DNA of 64,000 nucleotides, from NCBI GenBank assembly GCA_965197865.1, contig CBDANZ010000003.1:124001-188000 (forward strand). The letters are read 5' to 3'. The notes under the pieces are model-generated. The model did not search any database. It was given only the letters and a program-made list of their open reading frames with translations, and had not been told where the DNA came from. The stretch comes from CBDANZ01 sp965197865. GTDB lineage: Bacteria; Acidobacteriota; Vicinamibacteria; Vicinamibacterales; CAVVIG01. A program made the position numbers and the translations under genes. Below are positions 1 through 8,690 of the stretch, in pieces (position 1 is the first letter of the stretch; each line of letters begins with the position of its first letter).

Positions 1-148
1 GACACACGTCGCGCGCATCCTCTTCGCGGCCAATCGTGCGGTACGCGAGGGCGTAAATCGGCCGTTCCCATCGCAAGGTGAGCTCGTCAAAGCTCCGGGC
101 GTCGCCCCTGATCGAGCGGGCGACGAGCTCTTCGTCCGTCCTCGTCAT
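1..148 (-). CDS. ECF-type RNA polymerase sigma factor, N-terminal fragment cut by the window edge
   Basis: Reading the minus strand from an ATG at 148 gives 49 codons open to the window edge. The peptide begins MTRTDEELVARSIRGDARSF and continues with a region-2 pattern (FDEL...YALAYRTIGREEDARDV). This matches the helices of sigma region 2 that bind core RNA polymerase and the -10 element in extracytoplasmic-function sigma factors. Region 4 and any anti-sigma gene lie outside the window. It is divergent from the sensor kinase at 380, with about 230 bases between the two starts. Family assignment rests on this short stretch only. Confidence 0.75.
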   Translation of the reverse strand, partial: MTRTDEELVARSIRGDARSFDELTLRWERPIYALAYRTIGREEDARDVC

Positions 149-307
149 GAGGTGCGCAGAGGATCCACTCTGTTTGATTTAGACGGTCTCGGCAGCCGGA
201 GAGTTGGGGCCTGCCACCGCAGCCATGTTATATCGCCGATGGGTCGTAAGCCGCTGCTGGTCTGCCTGTTACAGGCATGAATGAGCTGAGTGGCCACGCC
301 CTGTGGT

Positions 308-336
308 TTGGCGGCGTCGATCGTTCGCGCTACAAT
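308..336 (+). promoter_or_regulatory. Sigma-70-like promoter for the sensor kinase gene
   Basis: TTGGCG at 308-313 and TACAAT at 331-336 are separated by exactly 17 bases, close to the TTGACA-17-TATAAT consensus. It lies inside the longest possible reading frame of the kinase (which could begin at 290), and so favours the internal ATG at 380 as the true start. Confidence 0.5.
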
Positions 337-379
337 CCGGCCGTCCTCTGCGGTCCGGCACCCACCGGTCCACAATTTG

Positions 380-2524
380 ATGCCCCGAGAGACACGAACG
401 CGCCGGTTGACGCGTCCGACGGCGAGTGCGGCGCCGGCGAAGGTACGGACTGGCGGAGACACCGCGCCCAGGCCGCTCGCCTCGCTTCTTGCGCGCACGT
501 CGCGGCTGATCGATCTGCTGCCCGAGCTCCATCAGCACGCCATCGATCTCACCGGTGGAAGCTGCTCGCTGCTGTTCGAGTACAACCCGCGCAACGGCGT
601 CCTTCAGGCGACCTCAGGCTTTGGCCTGGACCAGCTTCGCACGGATCCGTGGACACCCGCCTCCGGTGAAGGCGCACTCGTCTCCGAAGCGTTCGCGCGT
701 CGCACGCCCACGCTCGTGACCGACGCCCAAAGGCAGATGCCGGATCTCGCGCCCCGTCTTGCCACCTCCTCGGTGTTGCTGCTCCCGCTGGCGCGCGCCG
801 ATGAGCGCGCGGGCCTTCTGGTCGTTGGGTTTGGGACGCCCCCCTCGACGCCCCTCGCAAGTTTGCCCGACATCGACACGGCGGAAATCTCGGACGTCTT
901 CCTCACCACGCTTGAGCTGTTCCGCCTGCGCCAGAACGAAGAGCTGCAGAGGGATCTGCGCCAGCTGCTGGACGAGTTCGCGCTTGGTCTCGGCGTTACG
1001 CTGAATCTCGCGGCGGGCCTCGACATCGTTTGCCATGGCGCAAGTCGCCTCTTCGGCGCCGATCGCACCACCGTGTGGATTCTCGACCGGCGGCCCCGCC
1101 AGCTCGTGCTGAAGGCCTCGTCCGATCCCGAACACCTGGTCCGCGGCGTACGCGTGAACGCCGACGATCCACTGGTCCCGGCCGTGATGGCCATGCGCCG
1201 CGTGCGGGCCGAGATTCTGCTTGCGACCGACGATGTGCCCACCAGCATGGTCGCCGTGCCTCTGCGGGGCCACCGAAGGGTACTCGGCACGATCGTGCTT
1301 GAGGGCGTGCGCATCGAAGCTGGCGGAGAGCTCGCGCTGCTCGATCGCGCCGACGAGCTCGGGCGGCAGCTCTCGGGCGCCATCGACTACATGCAGTTGC
1401 TCGACGAAGTGCTGCGGTCGCGCCGGCAGCTCGAGAACACCTTCGACTCAGTTGCGGACCTGGTTGTGGTCTACGACCGGCGCGGCCGTATCGTGCACGC
1501 CAATAAGGCGTTTGCCAGCCGCCTGAAACAGACGCGCGAGCAGATGCTGGACCGGCCGCTCGCCGAATACATCGGTGGCGATCTCGCAGCGTGGCTCGCG
1601 GTGCGCGATGGATCGGGGATCCGCGGGGAGACGGAGTCGCCGACGACCTGCGAGATCCTCGATCCGGTGCTGAACGGCCCCTTCCTGGTGACCGTCACCG
1701 ACCTGGTCAACCAGGAGCGCGAGCGTGTCGACAGCGTAGTTGTCGCGCGCGATCTCACGCCGCAGTCCAAGCTCGAAGCCGAGCGGGAGGAGCTGCGCAA
1801 GCGGCTCACCCAGTCCGAGAAGCTGGCGGCTCTGGGCCAATTCGTTGCCGGCATCGCGCACGAGCTGAACAATCCGCTTCAAGGAGTGCTCGGACACCTC
1901 GAGCTGCTCCGCACGACCGGCGCCTTTCCGAAGCAGCTTCGCCGCGAGGTGCAGACGATCTACCGTGAAGCGGACCGCGCCGCGAAAATCGTCCGCAACC
2001 TGCTCGTCTTCACCGCCTCCAGGCGGCTCCTGCGGCGCAGCGTCAGCCTGCCGGCGGTTGTTCAAAAGGTGATCAAACTGAGGCAGGATGCCTGCCGCGC
2101 TCAGCACATCGATGTCGTGCGACACTATGAGGACAACCTGCCGCGCGTCCAGGGCGACCTGTTGCTGCTGCACCAGGTATTCCTGAACATGGTCATGAAC
2201 GCGGAGCACACCATTAGCGCAACGGGGCGCCCCGGTCGCCTGGAAATCCGCGCCACTCTCAGCCCGTCACGCGATCGCGTGATCACCACCGTCCGGGACA
2301 CGGGAGGGGGTATTCCGCCCGACTCGCTGACCCGAATTTTCGAGCCGTTCTACACGACCAAGGACGTCGGCAAGGGAACGGGCCTCGGCCTCGCCATTGC
2401 CTACGGCATCGTGCAGGAGCACGGGGGCCACATTTCGGCCGCGAACCATCCCGAAGGCGGCGCCATCTTCACCGTCGAGCTGCCGGTGGCACCGGCCCCG
2501 AGACGCCAGGACCGCAAGGCATGA
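380..2524 (+). CDS. Hybrid-free sensor histidine kinase with two GAF domains and a PAS domain
   Basis: A 714-residue, apparently soluble kinase with no clear membrane segment. Order: GAF about 30-170, second GAF about 195-345, PAS about 355-470 (VYDRRGRIVHANKAF), HisKA about 485-550 with the phospho-acceptor H in GIAHELNNPL near residue 494, then HATPase_c with the N-box (NMVMNAEHTI), G1 (DTGGGIP) near 640 and G2 (GTGLGLAIAYGI) near 666. All kinase motifs are intact, so it should autophosphorylate in response to a cytosolic or gas/redox ligand of the GAF domains; the ligand is not visible. Its stop codon overlaps the next gene by 4 bases (ATGA), which suggests coupled translation with the HTH-receiver protein as cognate partner. 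The start at 380 is chosen over 290 because a promoter-like sequence lies between them. Confidence 0.85.
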   Translation: MPRETRTRRLTRPTASAAPAKVRTGGDTAPRPLASLLARTSRLIDLLPELHQHAIDLTGGSCSLLFEYNPRNGVLQATSGFGLDQLRTDPWTPASGEGALVSEAFARRTPTLVTDAQRQMPDLAPRLATSSVLLLPLARADERAGLLVVGFGTPPSTPLASLPDIDTAEISDVFLTTLELFRLRQNEELQRDLRQLLDEFALGLGVTLNLAAGLDIVCHGASRLFGADRTTVWILDRRPRQLVLKASSDPEHLVRGVRVNADDPLVPAVMAMRRVRAEILLATDDVPTSMVAVPLRGHRRVLGTIVLEGVRIEAGGELALLDRADELGRQLSGAIDYMQLLDEVLRSRRQLENTFDSVADLVVVYDRRGRIVHANKAFASRLKQTREQMLDRPLAEYIGGDLAAWLAVRDGSGIRGETESPTTCEILDPVLNGPFLVTVTDLVNQERERVDSVVVARDLTPQSKLEAEREELRKRLTQSEKLAALGQFVAGIAHELNNPLQGVLGHLELLRTTGAFPKQLRREVQTIYREADRAAKIVRNLLVFTASRRLLRRSVSLPAVVQKVIKLRQDACRAQHIDVVRHYEDNLPRVQGDLLLLHQVFLNMVMNAEHTISATGRPGRLEIRATLSPSRDRVITTVRDTGGGIPPDSLTRIFEPFYTTKDVGKGTGLGLAIAYGIVQEHGGHISAANHPEGGAIFTVELPVAPAPRRQDRKA

Positions 2525-3114
2525 TGGACGAGACGTTTCTCACCACCGAAGAAGTGCTCGGGTACCTCCAGGTCAATCTCCGCACGGTTTACCGGCTGAT
2601 CAAAGCGGGGAAGATTCCCGCGGTGCGCGTCGGGAGGCAGTGGCGATTCCGGAAGCGCGATATCGATGCCTGGCTCGACAGTCAGCGGCCGCGGGGCGTC
2701 GTGCGCGCGGCGCCACCGTCGGCGCCCGTGGCGCGCCCAGCCGACGGCGCGACCCACCCGCGCGTACTGGTCGTGGATGATGAGGCGAGCATTCGCGACC
2801 TGCTCGCCAAGACGCTCGCGCTGGCCGAGTACGACGTGGACGTCGCGCCCGACGGCCACTCCGCGCTCGAGCGCATGCGGATGTATCCGTACGATCTGCT
2901 GATTGCCGACTTGAAGATGCCGGGCATGGACGGCTTGACGGTCATCCGCGAGGCCAGGCGCTACAAGACCGGTCTGCCGGTGATCATTATCACGGGGGTT
3001 TCTACTGAATCGAGCGCCATTGAAGCCGTGAACCTCGGCGTCGCGGGATATCTGACCAAGCCGTTCCGCGTGCCGCAGGTACTCACCGCCGCGGCCAAAG
3101 CGCTCGGCGAGTAG
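2521..3114 (+). CDS. Response regulator with N-terminal excisionase-type HTH and C-terminal receiver
   Basis: 197 residues. Residues about 5-50 (FLTTEEVLGYLQVNLRTVYR ... VGRQWRFRKRDIDAWL) are a winged HTH of the MerR/excisionase (HTH_17) type. After a Pro/Ala-rich linker (about 55-78), a CheY-like receiver runs from 80 to 195, with the acidic pair VVDDE, phospho-acceptor Asp near residue 130 (LIADLKMPG), Thr in IIITG and Lys near 180 (YLTKPF). All receiver residues needed for phosphorylation are present. The order DNA-binding first, receiver second is the reverse of ordinary response regulators. The 4-base overlap with the upstream kinase argues that this is its partner. The DNA target is unknown; the HTH_17 fold usually binds direct or bent sites as in phage excisionases. 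Confidence 0.85.
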   Translation: MMDETFLTTEEVLGYLQVNLRTVYRLIKAGKIPAVRVGRQWRFRKRDIDAWLDSQRPRGVVRAAPPSAPVARPADGATHPRVLVVDDEASIRDLLAKTLALAEYDVDVAPDGHSALERMRMYPYDLLIADLKMPGMDGLTVIREARRYKTGLPVIIITGVSTESSAIEAVNLGVAGYLTKPFRVPQVLTAAAKALGE

Positions 3115-3207
3115 CCCGCCCTCACCCGTCGCGCAACCCCCGGCCCTTGGCGCTCTGAGCCGACGGATCCAGCACGCACGTGTTACAATAACTGGTTCAC
3201 CGTCAAC

Positions 3208-5214
3208 ATGATCCAGCTATCTGAGCTGACGAAGTCGTTTGGCGACCGCGTCTTGCTCGACCACGTGAATTGGCAGATTACGGCGGGCGAGCGCGTCGGC
3301 CTCTGCGGCCCCAATGGCGCCGGCAAGACGACTCTCCTGCGGATGATGGCAGGGCTGGACGAACCCGACTCGGGAGCCATTCTCAAGCCAGCGACGCTCG
3401 GCGTCGGGTACCTGCCGCAGGATGGACTGTCGCATACGGGACGCACGGTCTTTGGAGAGGCCAGCGGCGCGTTCGACAAGCTTCTGGCGATGAAGCAGGA
3501 GATGCACGCGCTTGAAGACCGGCTCGGCGATTCCACGATTCCCGAGCCCGAGCACGACGCGATGCTCGCGCGCTACAGTGATCTGCAGGATCGGTTCCGC
3601 TTCGGGGATGGCTACAGCATCGACCTGAAAACGGCCACTGTGCTGCAGGGCCTCGGGTTTCGGACCACAGACTTCGAGCGTCCGACCGAGACATTCTCCG
3701 GCGGATGGCAGATGCGGCTTGCGCTCGCCAAGCTGCTTCTCGGACAGCCCAATCTGCTCCTCCTCGACGAGCCCACGAACCATCTCGATCTCGAAGCGCG
3801 GAACTGGCTTGAGACCTATCTGAACGAGTATCCGTACGCGGTGATCTTGATCAGCCACGATCGGTTCTTTCTCGACGCTGTCGTGACACGCATCGTGGAT
3901 CTGACGCTCAAGACCCTCACCGACTACGTCGGCAACTACAGCGCGTACCTCACCGCGCACCACGCCCGCATCGAACACCTGCGGAAAGCTAAGCGCGAAC
4001 AGGACGAAGAAACCGCGCGGGTCAGGATGTTCATCGACCGCTTCCGCTACCAGGCGACGAAGGCGTCACAGGTGCAGAGTCGCATCAAGATGCTCGAGAA
4101 GGTTGTGCCGATCGACGTGCCGCCGGAACGAAAGAAGATGCACTTTGACTTCCCCGTCTGCGCAAAGAGCGGCCGCACCGTTCTCGAAATCAAAGGTGCG
4201 CGCAAGACCTACGGCGACCTGGTGGTGTTCAAGGATCTCAGCCTTCACATCGAACGCGGAGATAGGATTGCTCTCGTCGGGCCGAATGGATCGGGCAAGT
4301 CGACGCTGATGCGGATACTGTCCGCAGAGGAAGTGCCGGACGCCGGCCACCGTGTGGAAGGCCATAACGTCGTGATGCAGTACTTCGCCCAGGATGAGGC
4401 GGCGCGCCTGGATTCCGCACCAACCATCTACGAGATGCTCGCCTCGGGATCGCCGCTTCACGTGGTGCCAGCGATTCGCAGCATCCTCGGCGGCTTCCTC
4501 TTCTCGGGCGACGATGTGTACAAGCGAGTGCGCATGCTATCGGGCGGTGAACGCACGCGGCTCGCAGTGGCGCGCATGCTCCTGCGCCCGTCGAATACGC
4601 TGCTGCTCGACGAGCCGACCAATCATCTGGATCTCGATTCGAAGGAGGTGCTGCTCGACGCGCTCGTCGACTACGGCGGCACGCTGGTCTTCGTCTCCCA
4701 CGATCGCTATTTCGTCGAGCGACTCGCCACGAAGATCATCGAGGTTGGCAACGGCACCGCTGTGCTTTATCCGGGAACCTACACCGAGTTCCTGTGGCAC
4801 AACGAGCATCCGCAGGGGCAGGTGGGCCAGGTAGGGCCGGACGTAGGGCGGCCCTCTGAGGGCCGCCGCGAACACGGTCCTGAGAGGCCCGCGCTACAGA
4901 AGAAACTCGGATCGCCGCCAAGCCCGCGGTCTTCGCGCGAAGAAAAGAAACGCATTGATGCCCAGACCCGGAAAAGCGCTCGGGCCGCAGTAGCGCGTCG
5001 CGCGCGCATCGACGAGTTCGAAGCGCGCATCGCCAATACCGAACAGGCCATCCGCGAGATCGAACGCACGATGGCGGCGCCTGGCTTCTACGACGACCGC
5101 GCTGCCGCCCAGCCAGTCATCGATCGCCACCAGGCCCTGATGTGGGAAGTGGGCGACCTGATACACCAATGGGAAGAGCTGGCCTCTCATCTCGCCCGGG
5201 CCGCCGACGTCTGA
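3208..5214 (+). CDS. ABC-F family ATPase (ribosome-associated type)
   Basis: 668 residues with two ABC cassettes and no membrane segments, as in ABC-F translation factors (EttA, Uup and antibiotic-target-protection proteins). Cassette 1: Walker A GPNGAGKT near 33, signature FSGGWQ near 163, Walker B LLLLDEPTNHLDL near 184. Cassette 2: GPNGSGKS near 357, LSGGERT near 448, LLLDEPTNHLDLD near 465. The interdomain linker is rich in Arg/Lys/Glu. A C-terminal coiled coil (about 610-665) follows a low-complexity linker around 540-585. That linker is encoded by a REP-like palindrome (4843-4897), so it was probably lengthened by an insertion that kept the frame. The subfamily cannot be fixed by eye. 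A TACAAT -10-like hexamer lies at 3184-3189. Confidence 0.9.
   Translation: MIQLSELTKSFGDRVLLDHVNWQITAGERVGLCGPNGAGKTTLLRMMAGLDEPDSGAILKPATLGVGYLPQDGLSHTGRTVFGEASGAFDKLLAMKQEMHALEDRLGDSTIPEPEHDAMLARYSDLQDRFRFGDGYSIDLKTATVLQGLGFRTTDFERPTETFSGGWQMRLALAKLLLGQPNLLLLDEPTNHLDLEARNWLETYLNEYPYAVILISHDRFFLDAVVTRIVDLTLKTLTDYVGNYSAYLTAHHARIEHLRKAKREQDEETARVRMFIDRFRYQATKASQVQSRIKMLEKVVPIDVPPERKKMHFDFPVCAKSGRTVLEIKGARKTYGDLVVFKDLSLHIERGDRIALVGPNGSGKSTLMRILSAEEVPDAGHRVEGHNVVMQYFAQDEAARLDSAPTIYEMLASGSPLHVVPAIRSILGGFLFSGDDVYKRVRMLSGGERTRLAVARMLLRPSNTLLLDEPTNHLDLDSKEVLLDALVDYGGTLVFVSHDRYFVERLATKIIEVGNGTAVLYPGTYTEFLWHNEHPQGQVGQVGPDVGRPSEGRREHGPERPALQKKLGSPPSPRSSREEKKRIDAQTRKSARAAVARRARIDEFEARIANTEQAIREIERTMAAPGFYDDRAAAQPVIDRHQALMWEVGDLIHQWEELASHLARAADV
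4843..4897 (+). repeat. REP-like palindrome inside the ABC-F reading frame
   Basis: Perfect 9-bp inverted repeat GGCGGCCCT (4847-4855) / AGGGCCGCC (4859-4867) with a 3-base loop, bordered by GTAG (4843) and, further on, GCGCTAC ending at 4897. The same GTAG...hairpin...CTAC architecture recurs elsewhere in the window. Here it encodes part of the Gly/Pro/Arg-rich linker before the C-terminal coiled coil. Confidence 0.55.
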
Positions 5215-5355
5215 CAGATCCGTCAGGCGATTATATTCTTGTCATAATACTCGTGCCCTCTTTTCGCTAAACGGTTGATTTTGTGCGTCTTTTTGTCGAA
5301 ATTGACTCCCTCGGGCCGGGCACATTGTTTGCGCCCTGCTGCCGAGCTGACGGCC

Positions 5356-6551
5356 ATGTCCCCCCTTCCTAGACGCCCTGCGGTCGCCCCGCACGTCCAT
5401 CGGCCTTCGGCTGCCCAGAGCCTGTCTCAGGCGGAGGGGCAACGAAAGCCTGCGTCCGACGACCGGTTCTTTCGGCATGTCGTCAGCAGCATGCGCAACG
5501 GCGTCATCGCGATCCGCTGCAGCGGCACGGCCGCGCTGATGAACGATGAGGCGTATCGGATTTTTTCGCTGACGCGTCACCCCGGTGACCTAGGGCGCGC
5601 ATTTGCCGATCTATTCCGCGATCACCCCGACGTCTCGCGTGTGCTCTCGGGCGCGTTCGAGTTGACGACGCTGCCCAACCGTGCCGAGCTGCGGCTGAAG
5701 GACACCGATCACGTCATCGGCTACACGCTGTCGCCGGTCAAAGACGACGGCGGCCGCCCGATAGGGGCCGTCATGTTCTTCAAGAACCTCACCCAGGTCG
5801 AGCAGCTCGAGGAGCAGGAACGGCTGCGGACCGGCTGGCGTCGCTCGGAGAGATGGCTGCTGGCATCGCGCACGAGCTGAAGAACCCCCTGGCCGGGATC
5901 GAGGTGATAGCCGGGTTGTTGCGGCGCCAGGTCCCGGATTCCACGGCCGCCCAGTCGCTGCTCGCCGACATCATGAGCGAGGCCAAGCTGGCCAACGCCA
6001 TCGTTGTCAAGATGCTCGAGTTCGTGCGGCCCATCCGGCTGCAGGTCGAGCGCACCGACATCGGCGAGGTACTGCACCAGGCGGTCACGCTGGCGGAAAG
6101 CAAGATTCCGCGTGGTGGCGTGTCGGTCGAGCTCAGCGTCGCCCCGGACGTGCCGATGATTGAAGGCGATCATCATCAGTTGTGCCAGGTGTTCACGAAC
6201 CTGCTCAGGAACGCCTTCGAGGCGCTCGGCGGCAGCGGGCGGATTGGCATTAGAGCCATCGTCGATGCGCTCGAGCAGGATCCGGCGTTCGCGCCCGATC
6301 CGCACGGTCCGACACGAGCGGTCATCGTGGATGTGAACGACAACAGACCCGGGGTGCCGCCGGAGTTGAGCGATCGGATCTTCGATCCGTTTTTCACGAC
6401 CAAGCCGAAGGGCTCGGACCTCGGCTTACCGATCGTGCGGAAGATCGTGGATGCGCACGATGGCCGCATCGATCTGACGAGCGCGCCTAATCGTGGCGCA
6501 CGGTTCCAGATCACGCTGCCGGTCTCGACCGCGTCGAGTTGGTTCAAGTAG
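5356..6551 (+). pseudogene. NtrB-like PAS-type sensor histidine kinase, broken by one single-base deletion
   Basis: The first frame (5356 to about 5835) encodes a PAS-like sensor (FFRHVVSSMRNGVIAIR ... VMFFKNLTQVEQLEEQERLR). The kinase core continues in another frame from about 5833 to the stop at 6549-6551: LASLGEMAAGIAHELKNPL (phospho-acceptor His), then an HATPase with N-box (FTNLLRNAFEAL), IFDPFFTTKPKGSDLGLPIV and a C-terminal strand. Restoring one G in the GG at about 5830 (CGG-GAC-CGG) joins them as ERLRDRLASLGEMAAGIAHE, the usual family sequence. In the G2 box, GSDLGLPIV replaces the usual GTGLGL-type sequence. The next gene, an NtrC-like activator, overlaps its end. Start taken at ATG 5356; a TTG at 5275 is the only upstream alternative. 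Confidence 0.8.
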
Positions 6552-7759
6552 AGCGAAAGGCGCCCGAATACACGGACCGAATTCTCATCGCTGACGATCA
6601 CGACGCCCTCCGCAGGGGGCTGGCTCGCGGGCTGACCGAAGCTGGACACGAGGTCGAGGAGGCGTCGCACGGTAATGCCGCGCTCGAGCTGCGGCGCCTG
6701 AAGCACGAGATCGACTACTTGCGGCACACGCAGCACGACATCTACGACTTCGACAAGATCGTCTGGTCGAGCGCATCGCTTCAGCGCGTCCTGGACATCG
6801 TCAAGAAGGTCGCAAAGATCAACACGACGGTTCTCATTCGTGGCGAGACGGGGACGGGCAAGGAGCTGATTGCCGGCGCCGTTCATCACAACTCGCTCAG
6901 GACGTCGCGCAACTTCGTCAAAGTGAACTGCGCGGCGCTGCAGGAGAACCTCCTCGAGTCGGAGCTGTTCGGACATGAGAAGGGCGCGTTCACGGGCGCC
7001 GACAAGCAGCGGATCGGCCGCTTCGAACAGGCCGACGGCGGCACGCTGTTTCTGGACCGAATCGGTGACATGAGTGCCAGCACGCAGGCCAAGATCTTGC
7101 GCGTGCTGCAGGAGCACGAATTCGAGCGGCTAGGCGGAGCACGAACGCTCAGGGTGGATGTCCGGCTCATCGCGGCTACCAACCGCGATCTGTCCGCCAT
7201 GGTGCAGGCCGCGCAGTTCCGCGAGGACCTGTACTACCGTCTCAACGTCGTGTCGGTCGAGATGCCGCCGCTGCGTGAGCGGAAGAACGACATCGTGCCC
7301 CTCGCGATTGCCGTCATCCGCCGATTTTCAGGCGATCTAAAAAAGAAGATGGAAGGGCTCGAACCGGAGTTGCAGGAGCTACTGATGCGCTACAACTGGC
7401 CTGGCAACATTCGCGAGCTCGAGAACGCGATCGAACGCGCAGTGCTGCTCGCCGAAGGCCGGGCAATTGCGGCCGCCGACCTGCGACTCGGTAAGACGCC
7501 GACGGCTGGCTCCGGACGCGATCAGGCCTCGGTGGTGAAGATCCCGCCCACCGGCATTGCGCTCGAAGACATCGAGCGGCACGCGCTCATCGAGGCGTTG
7601 AAGATGTCGAACTGGGTGCAGAAGGACGCCCTGGACCTGCTGTCAATCAGCCCGCGCGTGATGAACTACAAGATCAAGACGCTAGGGATCGAGTTCCCGC
7701 GCGGCCGTCGCCAGAGCGCGCTCGCCGGGGCGGCGCCGCCGGTCACCGCCGCTTCCTAA
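6539..7759 (+). CDS. NtrC-family sigma-54 activator lacking most of its receiver domain and the Walker B glutamate
   Basis: 406 residues. Residues 14-50 are the first two fifths of a receiver (RILIADDHDALRRGLARGL), which then passes directly to the linker helix (LRRLKHEIDYLRH). About 80 residues, including the phospho-acceptor Asp and conserved Lys, are absent without loss of frame. The AAA+ domain follows: Walker A GETGTGKE, the sigma-54 contact loop GAFTGAD, and R-fingers in FREDLYYRLNV. Walker B reads LFLDRIGD, with Arg at residue 174 (7058-7060) where the family has the catalytic Glu. A Fis-type HTH ends the protein (NWVQKDALDLLSISPRVMNY). The start is TTG at 6539, overlapping the kinase stop; no ATG or GTG precedes the receiver. 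As written it could neither be phosphorylated normally nor hydrolyse ATP well. Confidence 0.85.
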   Translation: MVQVERKAPEYTDRILIADDHDALRRGLARGLTEAGHEVEEASHGNAALELRRLKHEIDYLRHTQHDIYDFDKIVWSSASLQRVLDIVKKVAKINTTVLIRGETGTGKELIAGAVHHNSLRTSRNFVKVNCAALQENLLESELFGHEKGAFTGADKQRIGRFEQADGGTLFLDRIGDMSASTQAKILRVLQEHEFERLGGARTLRVDVRLIAATNRDLSAMVQAAQFREDLYYRLNVVSVEMPPLRERKNDIVPLAIAVIRRFSGDLKKKMEGLEPELQELLMRYNWPGNIRELENAIERAVLLAEGRAIAAADLRLGKTPTAGSGRDQASVVKIPPTGIALEDIERHALIEALKMSNWVQKDALDLLSISPRVMNYKIKTLGIEFPRGRRQSALAGAAPPVTAAS

Positions 7760-7775
7760 CGGAGCGAACAATATC

Positions 7776-8690
7776 CTAGTTCTTCGGCCCCTCCGCCCTG
7801 CCCGCCCTCGGATGGGCCCTCCGGTAAACCTCTAACAACTGTGCCGTGTTCACGTGCGTGTAGCGCTGCGTCGTGCTGAGCCCCGCATGCCCCAGCAACT
7901 CCTGGATGGCGCGTAAGTCGGCGCCGCGCTGCAACAGGTGCGTCGCAAACGAGTGGCGGAGCGCGTGTGGACTGACGCCCAGGCGCGCACTGCAGGCCGC
8001 AACGTAGCGCCGCACCAGACGATCGATGCTCCGGGTGCTCAACCTGGTCCCGCGGTAGTTGACAAACAGGGCGTCGCCCTGCGCAAGTGTTTCGCGATCC
8101 TTCAGATACGCCCGAACCGCCGACACCGTGCTCCGGTTGAACGGTACCAGCCGCTGCTTCCCACCCTTTCCAAGCACACGGACCATCCTCGCGCTCAAAT
8201 TCATGTCATCGATGTCGAGACCAGCCAGCTCGCTCAAGCGCAATCCCGAGGCGTAAAACAGCTCCAGGATGGCGCGGTCGCGCCGCCCCAGCAGATCGTC
8301 GCCCGCGGCCGCCGCCAGCAGCTGCGTGACCTCGGCTTCCGACAGATGGACGGGCATTCGCACCTCGCGCTTAGGCGTGGCGACCAGCGCACCGGGGTCG
8401 CCATCGATCAACGCTTCACGCCGTAGGTATCTGAGGAATGTCCGTATGGCCGCGAGCTTGCGGCTGACGGTCGCCCGCGACTGGTGGCCGGCGTGGAGGC
8501 TGGCGAGAAAACTGCGGATGGCCGCGCGATCGACCGAGGAGGGTTTGAGCTCTTGGTGCCGGAGGCCAAGCTCGCTCGCCGTGTAATCGAGGAATCGCGC
8601 AAGGTCGTTTTCGTATGCGCGCACCGTATGCGCAGACAGGTTGCGGTTCAGCGCCAGGTACTTGAGGAAGGCCGCCAGGTGGTCTCTCAC
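7776..8690 (-). CDS. xerC: Tyrosine recombinase XerC
   Basis: 304 residues from GTG 8690 (an in-frame ATG at 8723 would add 11). N-terminal SAM-like core-binding domain (FLKYLALNRNLSAHTVRAYE), then the catalytic domain with Arg in SGLRLSELAGL, Lys in GKGGKQRLVP, HALRHSFATH (His and Arg), the second His in LGHAGLSTTQ and nucleophile Tyr in RYTHV. It should resolve chromosome dimers at dif with a XerD partner. The GTG overlaps the trmFO stop (GTGA), which favours translational coupling. The order dprA-topA-trmFO-xerC is a known conserved cluster, which is why xerC is preferred to xerD. Confidence 0.9.
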   Translation of the reverse strand: MRDHLAAFLKYLALNRNLSAHTVRAYENDLARFLDYTASELGLRHQELKPSSVDRAAIRSFLASLHAGHQSRATVSRKLAAIRTFLRYLRREALIDGDPGALVATPKREVRMPVHLSEAEVTQLLAAAAGDDLLGRRDRAILELFYASGLRLSELAGLDIDDMNLSARMVRVLGKGGKQRLVPFNRSTVSAVRAYLKDRETLAQGDALFVNYRGTRLSTRSIDRLVRRYVAACSARLGVSPHALRHSFATHLLQRGADLRAIQELLGHAGLSTTQRYTHVNTAQLLEVYRRAHPRAGRAEGPKN

